Source of the DNA: Bombus terrestris
Taxonomy: Eukaryota; Arthropoda; Insecta; Hymenoptera; Apidae
Length of the DNA stretch: 64,000 bases
NCBI RefSeq assembly: GCF_910591885.1
Contig: NC_063274.1
Coordinates: 10,211,725-10,275,724 of the forward strand
Direction of reading: 5' to 3'
The notes beneath the pieces are model-generated. The model searched no databases, was not told the origin of the DNA, and worked only from the letters and a program-made list of their open reading frames with translations. The translations under genes and the position numbers were made by a program. Every line of letters starts with the position of its first letter. The stretch's first letter is position 1. This document shows positions 34,891-45,849 of the stretch, piece by piece.

Positions 34891-37725
34891 TGTTTGGAAG
34901 TGTTGCAATCTTTCATATATCATTACCGATTGCCAGATGATTATCGAAATCTGTTCTCGTTATCGATTGAGCTCTTGTACTATTTGAAACATACAACCGT
35001 ATTCGAGTCACGCTTCATTGATCAGTTAGCCATACGCGATACCTAGCTTCTGTATTTTTTTTTTATATTTCTTCATCCCTATTGTTATCCATTTTGTTTA
35101 TCCACCCTCCACCATGCTGAGATATGTCTGTTATATTTTTTAAACTGCATTCTCATATTTCTCTTCATATTTCTACATTTTTCCACGAAATTTTCAGAAA
35201 AAATTCCACAACGGGTTTCGTTGTTTTCGGATAACGAAAATAATTTTAATATCGTCTCCTTTTTTTTATGTAGAAATAAAGTTTTGATAGAACAGATAAT
35301 AAAAGAAATGGTGAAATTAATAGCAGCCAGCCATTTGAAAATTTAAAAGATGACCAGCCATTGTGGAATCGTATTCAGCGAGTTAATTTTTCGAGAATGT
35401 TAAACCAGCAGAATTGATAACGTTGAAATTCGAAATTTATGAATGAATGCAAAGCGAATCGCGATTCGATTTGGACGATAGGAAAAAGTAGCCGTTAGTC
35501 AGGCATGGAAATGGCACGGGTAATAGTTGATAATGGCTTGTAATATCGAAGCAACGAATACGTATTGCTCGTGGAAATGGAGAGCCAAAAAGTATTATAT
35601 TACATAATACTGCCGAATAGTCAAACCAGACCATGCAATAATAATCTGGCTGCACTTTGGTACGGATAGTAGCTACTCGTTGGAATTTTATTATCGTAGC
35701 CACATATCGGATTGTTTTTCGATCGTGTGTTATTATTCCCCTCCTACGTGTTACTAATATTCTCGATTCGGCGAATGCAAATTTTCAAAAAGAATGATAA
35801 AGAGTATTTCATACGTAGGTGGTTAGACTTTGTAAATGTTATTTAAAGTGGTCATAAAAAAAGTAAGATTGATATAGGCATGAGCTTATAAATGTTCATT
35901 TCCAAATTATAAGCTCTCTATGATGATTTTTATATATAGACTGTTTCATTTTTATTTATGCTCTGTAATAATCGAAATGGACTTGCGATGTAAAATTCAA
36001 GATTTCAATAGAATATTCTTTTTCATTACAATTGCAGTTTGTACAAGAACTGCATTTATATAATTAGCAAAAGAGCATAGTAATATAAGTATAAAACTAA
36101 AGTTGGAACTTTTACCCTATATCTAATTCTCATCAGTTTGCATCTATACTTCCTTGAAATTTATGACTAATACAATTAAAATAAGCTGAAAAGGATGACT
36201 CAGATAAAAGCTCGGCAAGATGTTGATGATTCAAGGAAGTGTATTACAATTCAAGAAAGTCTACGGCGCGCAATTACCCCTCGAACTATATTTATTATTC
36301 GTAAAAATGTTTCGAACAGCGATAGATGAGGCGAGGAAGGTTCATCGATAGACGCCTCCATAGGTTACTCAACTAAAATATTACGAGAGACGGGTGCACG
36401 TCGTTTTGTTCCGATCGAACGCGTCGTTCCGTAGGCACGCACGGCCAGCTGCATGAATACGCCAAGATTTATGATATTCTTTCCGCGTCGAGGCAGGACG
36501 AGAGGCTTTGCAATAAATAACATTTCACCTCGAGGACACGCATACGAGCCACAGCGTTATCGATGCAAATGCACCTTGCCGCACCTACTCACGATGGAAA
36601 TAAACAGGGTCGAACGATTTTCGGAGAAGCTCGGCGACACCCGCGATAATTTATCTGGGAAAATTTTCAAGATCGAACTTGCATTTCACCCAGATGTGTA
36701 CGAATGCTAGCTTTTCGATACCGTAGTTATTAACGATGTGCGCGTTTTAAAATGACGGCGCCAAGCCGTTTCAAGCGTGTGCTACTCGATTCTCGATGAA
36801 TTTTCACGAATTCATTTTTCGCCTCTTTCTCTTATTTTCTGTTTGATTTTTTCAATTTATTTCTGTTTTCCTTTCTTATTATTTTCGTTTGCGCTGCAGG
36901 ATATTGAAACGAACGCGTCATACCTTATTGTATCGATCACGATGTTTTTTTTATCGTTTCACGTAGGACGAATTATTTTGATGACGAAGCGATGAAATTT
37001 CGAGGTAGATGATATGAAATGATAATGATGATTTCTTCAGTCTACTGGATGCATGAAAACCGTTAAAACAGTACAACTCGTACGATCTATACAAAATTTG
37101 CACAATGTACATTTATGCACTTTATACAAATTGTTATAATTTTAATTGCATAAAAGGAAACTACACATTTAAAAGAAATATTTATATCAGAGCTTGTAAA
37201 GTCTGAAAATATCAACGAGTGTGGTCGGATCATTTCAAAATAACTGCACGGTATCTTCCTCTGACCAGTTGGTTTAATCGGCAAAGACCATGACCACGCT
37301 TTTACAGCCCTTCTGAATATCTCCACAAAGAACGATTAAGTGAGATGACCGTGGTCGAGGACCGGTATATCGACGCTTCTAATTGTCCGGTCGTCCCTTT
37401 TAATTTTTCCACCGCGAGACAATACCAAGTGACGTAAGTCCCCGCTGAAACGTCGTCCGGGCAACCGCCCACAGCAATCATAATTCCGCCTAATTGCCTC
37501 GTTTATTAGCTCCTCCAGGCATCCGGCTATTTATAGGGAGCTAGAAAGCCTGTGCCTCGCATCTACATTATATCACGGTATAGTCGACTGTTTTTCCATT
37601 TGCCTAGCCGTGTCTGCTCGACGAAAAATCATTTCGAATGCTCATCCACCTTCGAGCGTCCCTTTTCTTCCGCCCCCTTTCCCCTGAGCAGTGATCGATT
37701 AACTTCTAATTGACTCTTTTCACAG
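34891..37725. other. Gene-free stretch
   Basis: The stretch is largely AT-rich. A strong plus-strand acceptor (TTTTCGTTTGCGCTGCAG) ends at 36899. The frame after it is open for 31 codons with a hydrophobic run and then stops, which is too little to call. CpG-rich parts occur at 36360-36660 and from 37300. Confidence 0.4.
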
Positions 37726-37861
37726 ACTGGTCGAGCTTTCGAAGCTGGCGGACTCCTTGTTTCACCGCGTTCTGGCCGGTCCATTCCAACGAAATCTAGT
37801 TAAGACCGTGTCCGATTGGTTCTGTACCGGTCAGCCCCCCCTCGATGCCGCCCCTCTCTAA
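37726..37861 (+). CDS. Candidate terminal exon, 44 codons
   Basis: A branch-like CTAAT and a strong acceptor (TGACTCTTTTCACAG) end at 37725. After one base that would complete a split codon, one frame is open for 44 codons to a TAA (37859-37861). The peptide starts with an amphipathic, heptad-like stretch (LVELSKLADSLFHRVLAG) and ends Pro-rich. It needs an upstream exon ending in two bases of a codon. The other two frames are also open for 23-25 codons because of GC content. Not recognised. Confidence 0.2.
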
Positions 37862-40234
37862 TTGGATTCTTTTCCCTTCGTGTTCTCTTTTTCTCATCCG
37901 CCAGCCGATTCTCTGGCTACTTGTCCTTTGTCTCTGTTGCGAAACGGTCTGGTTTAACGCCGGCGCCCTGTTCCGTCTTTTATTTATCGTTCGTGAAGTT
38001 ACTCGAACGTAACAAACGTATAGATATTATCGTCAGTGTAACAAAAAGTTGGAAACATTGACAGATCGAGATTATGGGGAGAAAAAATGACGATAAAATT
38101 TGAGCTCAAATTCGGATAGATAATAGGTGTAAATATAGCGTAGTATTATATTAGGCTTAATATCGTCGAATCGAGATTTTTATTTCGATCGATTCCAACG
38201 ATACCTGGTGTTTTGAGTAATGAACCTGATACGTGTTGGCAAATAGCGGAGACTCGCCTCCTCAAGAATACAACAATATTTGTAGCACATCAGCAATGCT
38301 ATAGAAACATGGTTGGTTAACTTTTGGGGTTAAAACCCTATCAGAGGCCACAAACGGTTTATCTCCTAACTCTGTAACAGTCGAAGGCATTTCCATTTCG
38401 AAAACAAACGACCGCCTAGCCAAACGACGTTTCGTTTCGTTACCATTGGAACATCGCAAACCTAACCAGTTCGAATCGTTCGAGTTTCGTCGATCGTAGA
38501 ATCGTCTCTTAATCGTGGCATCCGATCGCAATTGTACGCAAACGGGAATTTATGGTCGCTCGATTCCCGTGAAATAACATTCGCGCGGTACAGCCTGTCC
38601 GCGTCGTTAAACCGGAAACTGCTTTCTCTCTTCCTCGTGTGTTTATCGAGTCAATAAACCCGACCCCTCTGAATTTTCCACGGTTACGGCTGGATCCTCG
38701 CCGGAAATTATTCTCGTCGGTCGGCTTTATCCTCGCGACATAATCGACCATCGGCTCGACGACCTTCGAATTTTCACTGGGACCATCTTCGCCGCGTGCT
38801 CGGGACAAAAACCACTCCGTTGCCAGACGATAGCGATGACCGCGCGGTTCGTTGAACGTCGAGCGTTGGTAATACGAGCGAGTTTTCACCGAACGTCTCG
38901 CGGAGCGTGCACCGATTCAACAAGAAAGTTGGCTAGTGTCCAGATGCCGGCAGACGCTGCCGGTAGTTTTCGGTGTTTAGCGCGATCGCCACGATTGCGC
39001 GCGTAATCTCGCGTGCCAAATGCCTGCTGCCCTTTCAGCACCGCCTCCGTTGTTCCACCGTTCTCGATTAGTACTCTGCTCTACGAAATATGCAGCCTCG
39101 TTCCCTGGAATCGATATTGCGTCTCTGCAGTTTCGCCTGATTCGCTTCCGATGAATAGACAATGGATCGTCTATGGAGGATCTTGTAATTTATACGCGTG
39201 TACCTGTGCGTGGTTCACAAGTTACAGGGCACAGGAGCAGGAGTCGTATTGTTAGAAGTAATTAAGGTTTTATCAGGTTTATTTATTTTTGTTCTTTATT
39301 TTTGTTTGTTAGTATCTCTACGATTAACAGAAAATTCAAGGTTCTTTTATTGCTGTATAGCAATCGACGTATCATGAAGGTATTAGAGTCTGGAGTTCTA
39401 TCGTTGCAGACGACTAGTAGGTACTATCACTCTGGGGTTTTCCTACCTTGAGTAACTTTAATATTCCGAAGACGATCAATACTTGAGAATTTTACTAATT
39501 TCTTACTGATCAATGCTTGATACCAAATACCTGAATAAAAGAAATATTAGAAATAAGAATTTCGTATATCGTCTACTCTTATAAAGAAGAGGAATACGTG
39601 TCATAGTGGTCCTACAACGCTATAAACCAATTAGATTTGCATTCCTTTCACAGATCAACTTTCCAACCACGAACATAATACTACGTAGTTAGGCTACGTG
39701 CTTCTTATTACGTGGTCGATGTCGATGAGCAAGGTTTGAAGCGGAAGTTCGGTTCATTGTGTACGCCAGAGGGTTGGATGAATGAAATGTGAATGAAGAG
39801 TACCTATTTGAAAAGTTGGCTATGAAGCAGAAAAGTGATAAATAGTTGCGTGACATGGTGAAAGAATTATGTTGGATGTACGTGACTGAATGATTTTTAG
39901 AAATGTACGAGAAGAGATTTAAAAGAGTATAAATATGCGTGAAGCATGGAAGACTGCAGGAAAGACACGAAAGAAGTGACAAGACAAAGTGTCGGGAATC
40001 AGAGCCTCAGTTAAGGAATTCTAGAGCATCGTGGGAAAAGGCACGAAGCTTTTTTGCAAGTCTAAGAACTCGGGAACTAGGACTTGTAACTTGTATGAGT
40101 ATAGGAGACTGAACGATTTTTCTTGGAATTTACATAAATTCCAAACAGGTATAATAACATTATCATAATTTAGAAAAAGACGATGCGTGTATAGTATCAT
40201 ATTACCGTGTTCTGTAATTGTTCTGGTATAATAA
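37862..40234. other. Stretch with CpG-rich blocks, no supported gene
   Basis: Blocks at 38300-38900 and 38940-39240 are CpG-rich, with frames open on both strands. The 126-codon minus-strand frame at 38509-38889 and the 80-codon plus-strand frame at 39013-39255 lack paired signals, although an acceptor-like CTGCCCTTTCAG ends at 39038. The 39250-40230 part is AT-rich. Confidence 0.35.
38947..38963. repeat. 7-bp GC-rich hairpin
   Basis: CCGGCAG and CTGCCGG are perfect inverted repeats around ACG. Confidence 0.65.
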
Positions 40235-40567
40235 AACGGAGGAATTCATAAATTAGAATTAATTAGCGTTTGCCAATTGGATCAATACGAGAGACGCGTA
40301 TTAGAAAAATTATTTGGAAAAAGTTACATAGTTTGTCATAGTGCTTTAAATTCTTCAAACTTGAATAGTGCAATTACTTCGAAAGTTCATAAAATTGTAA
40401 AATCTCGTTGGGAGGATAATAACGAAATTGGGGAAATTCCTGGAATTCCTCTTCATAATCATAGTATGAATTTGAGAGAGCTTAATCGTGTGAATGGACT
40501 ACATCGCAAGTATCTGAAAAATGTTCATGAACCGTTAGAACGAGCACCTTGTGTATACGCTTTGTGA
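40235..40567 (+). CDS. Open frame of 110 codons in AT-rich DNA, no ATG at the front
   Basis: The plus-strand frame is open from just after a TAA at 40232-40234 to a TGA at 40565-40567. This is notable because the DNA is AT-rich, where stops are frequent. The peptide looks like a normal soluble protein: charged start (DQYERRVLEKLFGKS), varied middle and basic end, with no low-complexity bias. An acceptor-like AATTAATTAG lies at 40257-40266, but its pyrimidine tract is poor. The first in-frame ATG is late (about codon 78). It could be a terminal exon or a remnant of a gene. No family recognised. Confidence 0.3.
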   Translation, partial: NGGIHKLELISVCQLDQYERRVLEKLFGKSYIVCHSALNSSNLNSAITSKVHKIVKSRWEDNNEIGEIPGIPLHNHSMNLRELNRVNGLHRKYLKNVHEPLERAPCVYAL

Positions 40568-41633
40568 AATCGTGCATCGTCGAGACGAAGGCGGATTTAG
40601 CCCTTGGCAGTGAAAGTAGCGGTAATTTTATCATCGCATCGTCAGGATAGTTTGTCCTACGATCAGGTACTACGAGTTAGTAGAGAATTGCTTGTCCAAC
40701 AAATTTAACACAACCAAAGAAAGTTTCCCTTGAAATTTACACAGTTTTTCGATAAAGAAAATATTCTGCGAGCGTTGTTTTCGAAAATTCTCCCCAGGGT
40801 AGTCAGATTCCTTTCGAAACGCGAATCTTACTAGAAGCAAAGAGCCGTAAATTTTGCCATGCTCTCATCTGAATTTCCAAAGCGACGTTGGCAACACGAT
40901 ACATGTTGCTTGGTTCGGTTCGATGCGGCGGAAAGCGAGACATCGGTTTTTGCTCCCTTTTCCCGGTGGAGAACTTTTCGAACACGTGCGGACGTACGGA
41001 AATGTGACAAGTTACGTTTCGGTGACGCGAGAGACACTCGTTATCTCGAAACTTAACGCTTCGACTGAAGCTACGTGCTTGACGGACGCGTATAAATATC
41101 CGATGATAATGATCTTCGTTTAAAAACTGTCGACCCTCTTCTTCTGTGTCCTCGGTTAACACGAACCGACTCGAAAAATCTTCCGACCTCTCTGTACTTT
41201 TACCCGCAAATGTCTTTTTTATAATTATATAAATGTAATTGTAAATCGTAAATTTAATTGCAAAACGTTCTAAGTATAATAAGATAAATATTCTCATCCT
41301 CTGATTCTTCTGCCAAACCTAATCTTTAAGATCAATTATTAAAATCCTGATGGCATAGAAAACTAAGAAATGGCGCAAAACAAAACCCATATTTCGTTGA
41401 CGCTTCCGCTTTTCCTTAAAAGTGGTGCGTGCACCCTCTTGATTCGGCGTTCCAGAGCTCGAACAACTAGTCGTTTCACGAGTGATTTAATTTCCCGGGC
41501 GAGAGAGCGCTTCCCTAGGAAAACTGGGCTTTTCCACGATATTTCATTGGGTTTGTGCGGGACTTTTTAATGCGAGCGTCGAGGGCCCGTTCGAAAGACG
41601 GCCTCATTAGGGAAATTGGGACGACACGCGACA
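40568..41633. other. Non-coding stretch
   Basis: A GC-richer block at 40850-41060 has overlapping frames on both strands, including a 164-codon minus-strand frame whose start lies in AT-rich sequence. None has supporting signals. The 41150-41360 part is AT-rich, and a CpG-rich island begins near 41400. Confidence 0.35.
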
Positions 41634-41825
41634 ATGAGCCGGCGAACGGACCGTGACGAAAGCCACAGCAATCCCGAAAAGATGTTCCCGTTGCTGAAAT
41701 GCATCAACCTCGTCCGAGACGTGCTCGTTTGTAGCGATAAGCGTGACCGCGACCCGGAAATTCGACCTCAACGAATTCACGGGTCCTTTCCGTTGACTTC
41801 AGATCTCCTTGGGTTTCGAAGATAG
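41634..41825 (+). CDS. Small ATG-started open frame, 63 codons, good start context
   Basis: ATG at 41634 is preceded by GCGACA, a favourable insect context, and the frame runs to a TAG at 41823-41825. The peptide begins basic and acidic (MSRRTDRDESHSNPEKM), then has a short hydrophobic helix-like part (FPLLKCINLVRDVLVC) and a basic end. It lies in a CpG-rich island that ends in a perfect donor (CGAAG|GTGAGT at 41959), so it may be a short upstream frame in a 5' exon rather than the main product. No domain recognised. Confidence 0.28.
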   Translation: MSRRTDRDESHSNPEKMFPLLKCINLVRDVLVCSDKRDRDPEIRPQRIHGSFPLTSDLLGFRR

Positions 41826-41958
41826 AGGTGGATGGATTTCAGAGCGAATGACGTGGCAAGCGCATGGTTCGAAGTATACGAAGAAGCTTTCTGGCGAGAC
41901 TGACGATGAATGATTGGCGTGTATGAGTTTCGATGGGTGAGCTGGCGCAAGAACGAAG
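41803..41958 (+). other. Candidate exon body between acceptor and perfect donor
   Basis: An acceptor-like tract (CCTTTCCGTTGACTTCAG) ends at 41802 and AAG|GTGAGT starts at 41959. One frame is open for 36 codons after the acceptor, then stops before the donor, so the segment would be untranslated or only partly translated. The donor alone is one of the best in the window and could also end a longer exon that starts further upstream. Confidence 0.25.
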
Positions 41959-44695
41959 GTGAGTGAAGACGAGATGGCTGTGGTTACGGCAATGGCAAAG
42001 AGAAGCAAGTTCAGTGTAAGAAAATGTTCCTGTGAATTTCTATTTGATTGATATCTTTCTGTCTGAAAGCTACAGGGGAAGAACGTTATAAGATATATTT
42101 ATTACCTTTTAGAGAAAAGTAGTCGTCAAATTCGATACATTTTCAGTCAATAATAGAAATGCCTCCAAGATTTAATTATCATTATATCTATGGATATAAT
42201 ATGTCAAAAGTAAATATTTGTCTATCTCTTCTTTTTTGTGTCACAATTCAAATATAACCTGTTTGATTTAAAAATACAGATTAAAATTCTTGAGCTCGCG
42301 GAAGGGAAGTACCATTTTTCACCGTATAGGTGATACTTCATTTTAGTAAATATCAATCTCCGGTATTTTTCGAGAGCTTTAAATTACTAACTGGGACAAC
42401 ATAGAATTCCATGGAAATTGGAAAAATCTTCTCCTATATTTAATGACAAATAAGTATATAAAAATATATTACCAACTGGCTTCTATTCTTCAAATTATCC
42501 CTGTCTATAAAATGCTAAGGTTCCAAAAAAATGATCGTATAAAAAAGACTCAATGATTTATACCATAAATTTTTTATTCTCTCGCGGACAAAAGTTCAAA
42601 AAAAAAACCTTACCTTTCGTCGAATTTATTTCAGCGACGATAATTTACGAGCTGTGAAATTTTCATGGTAACGTACGCGACGAAAGTGAAGTTATGAATA
42701 TTCATTCCACCGACTGTTACACGATTCAGAAAAAAAATCTATCTTCTCCAGCTGTAAATATTCCGAATCGATATTCCTCTCTGGTTATAAACGTGCTTTT
42801 CTTTCTGGCGCGCAAGACGCTCACGAACACCGTCTATTGTTGCGGAACCTGAATAAAAATAAGAAAAGACGCGGCGAACGAGCTTCGAATACGCTTTCAC
42901 GCCTCGGGAATCGACTAACGAATAACGCTTTTCGCGAACGTTTGAAGATGGACCGAATAAAAATTGTCGCGACGCGATGCTTTAATGTGACGTAAAACTG
43001 GCGGGAACCCGTCCGAACGTTTTCGCGTTCAACCCAGATCCATCTAGGCTGCTCTTTATGCACCGACGAAGAAGCACCTGCAACGAACGATACGCTGAAT
43101 AAATCATAACGAGGCAAACACGAAGGTTGCGACCGCGTTGCCCTCCTATAACAGTTAATGTTTTGTCATATCCTCGAATAAAATGTTAGAGCCTTTGCGA
43201 GGATTATCAAAGAGACCGAATCGAGAACACGGTGTATATTCACCGCTAGTGGTCGCTGATTTTAGATTCGGTGTTTGCATTTTAATTCGCTACGACGGCA
43301 GTACTACGTGATTCTTTTTCGGACTTATCGTAGGTTAACGTAACAGTGAAACACGTGTTTTTATGTTCTGTGAATTTATGTCGATTCACCGTTTAGATAC
43401 TTGCTTCGTCTTTGGAATCTTTTCGCTTTGGAAGTTCAGAGAAATGGCGAATTTTTAGAAGGTAAAATGTAATTGTGTCGAATTTCGTGAACGTTAGAGA
43501 ATCAATGGTACTGCGAGAGAAAGTAAATACGATTTGGTAAATGAATATTCGATTTGTTTGAATATGAAACGATTTGTATTTTATAGCATATGGTAACATT
43601 TTTATTTCTGAAGGAAGAAATTCGAGAGTAACAAGGAAACGATAAAAATAAAATAGCAATCTGTAAATTATAAGTAGAGTATGAGAAGTGGACAGATCAT
43701 GAATAGCGAATATTATAGATTCAAATACGTAAATGGTACACGCGTTAAATTCCAGTTCGATAGCATCGCAGCTATATTTCCCTCTAAATCGAACGATTTT
43801 TAGTTAACCTGTTCTCCCTGTCAATTTTCAATCAATTTCCGAAAAAATTTCACTTCGATCTTGTTCTCGTTTGCATACTGATTGTATATTATCTTCGTAA
43901 CTGCTGTTTTTATTCATCCACAGAAATGATCCTTATAAAAGTTATTGAAAACGATTTTTTCCTGTAATTCGTGCATTAATGTGCCATTAAATTCGATTGC
44001 TACGTTAAGTGAACGAGAAAAAGATAAACGACATAAAATTCGGATACGTACAGGTACTCGAAGCACGCGAGATATGCAATTGAACGTGGATCACACTTAA
44101 AACTCAATAAAATAGCTTTGTTTCACGCTGGCTGAAAATGTACCGTGGCAAGTTTTAAAGTGTTCGACCTTTCGGCTCTCTGGCATCGCGGTACTTTGTT
44201 AAAGGGAGACTCTCGAGATCTTGGCAATGCAACGAACACCGTTACCGTGAGAACTCTGCAGCCTCCGCCAACTTCGTTAAGTTATAGACCTTCTTATGCG
44301 TTACTACGTTAAAACCATACCCTAGTCCGTGGCCGCAATAAAATTTTCAAACTTGCTGCCGCTCCTAACGCTTTCGCCACGTTCTCTCCTTTCACAACTT
44401 CGTTGTTTCTTTTACAATTATTTGTCCGTGGTTTGTTCCCTGTTTCGGCACATGAATTTCGTATCGTTTAACTTCCCTTCGTTTCAGGAGGTTGCTTCAG
44501 TTTAAGCAGGTCTTCTCTAACGGTTCTTTGAATTTTTTTCTGCCTTGATTGAAAAACACAATAAGAAAAAGATTTCGTTAAACGGGAAATCTTCGAGTTT
44601 GAACTGGAAGGTTCGAGGTTTTTTAATTATTGCACGATTTTCTAATAGCACCATGTATTTTATATACCTCCAAACGATCTTGAACTCCAGTTATA
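41959..44695. other. Gene-free stretch
   Basis: The sequence is AT-rich with a GC-richer part at 42780-43150, where a 98-codon minus-strand frame lacks support. ACCGAATC (43215) and GATTCGGT (43265) are perfect 8-bp inverted repeats around an inner CGGTG/CACCG pair. An acceptor (CTTCCCTTCGTTTCAG) ends at 44487 without an exon-like continuation. Confidence 0.4.
43215..43272. repeat. Two-stem hairpin, 58 bases
   Basis: The outer arms ACCGAATC/GATTCGGT pair over 8 bp. Inside, CGGTG and CACCG pair over 5 bp around TATATT. The two inner gaps differ in length (7 and 19 bases), which argues against a standard microRNA precursor. Confidence 0.45.
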
Positions 44696-44766
44696 TGACC
44701 TCAACAACCTGCACGTGACCTAATATGAATCATTAAGTGACCTTGTTGAATCCTAATTATATGACC
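44696..44766 (+). promoter_or_regulatory. Row of four TGACC nuclear-receptor half-sites
   Basis: TGACCT, TGACCT, TGACCTTG and TGACCA start at 44696, 44716, 44738 and 44762, spaced 20, 22 and 24 bases apart in the same orientation. The third, read as CAAGGTCA, matches the extended half-site bound by monomeric receptors such as FTZ-F1 and ERR. The flanking sequence is loosely repetitive, so a decayed tandem repeat is the alternative. Confidence 0.35.
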
Positions 44767-45518
44767 ACATAGAATCTTCAAGGCAACCGCCATTCAAAGT
44801 TCAATAAAACACAAGACCGTAAAACGCAAAATCAGTATTAACTGTACAATTTTCAATCGTCGATATCGTCGTCCGATAAAAAGCTTTAAGAAAACTCATT
44901 TCTTAGTGGGGAAGGTGGCGAGGCTGGTTTCCCAGACCCAATTTGCCGGGAGTCCTTTGAAACTGTAACGCGAGCAGATCCCTCGTCTCTGACAGGGGGC
45001 GCGCTTGAAGACGATAACATTTATCATTCAGTTCTCGCCGAGGGATGGTCACGTCGCTGCCTATTACTCGATTGTTGCCTCGACTTCATCCCGATCGAGT
45101 CGTTCTTTTTTCAATTCCCTCTCTTCGAACTCGCGTTCGATTCTCCGCTTACAAAAGAGACGAGCGCGAGATTCTGACACGGCACCGGGAACGAGTTTCG
45201 ATCGCCGGCATCCCCACCCTTTCGCTTTTTGTCGTTTCGCTTTGCATTTGCGAGGTCCATTTTCCTTCTTTCTATCCATACCGTACAGAAGGGGGAACGG
45301 TGAAAGAGGCGAAACTCTGTTCTTCCGCTCAAGTACCGAAGAAGGAGCTTTTATTGTGGGTCGATGAACGCGGAAATAAACGATATATACGCGCGAACGT
45401 GAACGCTAAGGCAACCCTTTGCCCCCGCCCCTCTGCTGCCACCTACGCCGCACCCAACTCTACATGAATGCATTTCGCCTCTCTGCGTAACAACAATTTT
45501 TCGCGAAATCGCTCTTAC

Positions 45519-45691
45519 CTGGAATTCTATCCGAGCATCTTTTTCGCTCGTCGCTTTTTTATCTCACAGGAGATGTGGATGATATCACATAGGGGATGTG
45601 AATGAGTTCATAACGCCCGAGGATGGGATGTTTTCCATTACCGTGTTGATATTCAGCTGACGTGGAAATGCTGGTTAGTATGCGGTATTAT
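45519..45691 (-). other. Candidate untranslated exon
   Basis: A strong acceptor and donor pair stands on the minus strand, with all three frames closed within about 13 codons of the start. Only a 17-codon ATG frame lies inside. If real, it belongs to a non-coding RNA or to a 5' leader. Confidence 0.24.
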
Positions 45692-45813
45692 CTAAAGAAA
45701 ACGTGTTTCGGAGAGGTACGGTCGTTTCTCTGGAAGAAAGATCGAGTGTTCGAGTTTAAGTGGCAATAATCTATTTTATATTATACCCATGCAAATTTCA
45801 GTGGATGGATGGT

Positions 45814-45849
45814 GATGGTATATGCTTTGTACGATGGTATATGCTTTGT
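45814..45849 (+). repeat. 17-base direct repeat, period 19
   Basis: GATGGTATATGCTTTGT occurs at 45814-45830 and again at 45833-45849, separated by AC. Confidence 0.85.

Noticed and set aside
38509..38889. 126-codon minus-strand frame
   Set aside because: Arg-rich composition in a CpG-rich block with no acceptor, donor or good start.
40803..41297. 164-codon minus-strand frame
   Set aside because: It starts in AT-rich low-complexity sequence (Ile/Tyr runs) and shows no start or splice signal.
45005..45467. Overlapping plus-strand frames of 120 and 140 codons
   Set aside because: Two frames and the opposite strand are open at once, peptides are Arg/Ser/Phe-rich, and no signals support either.
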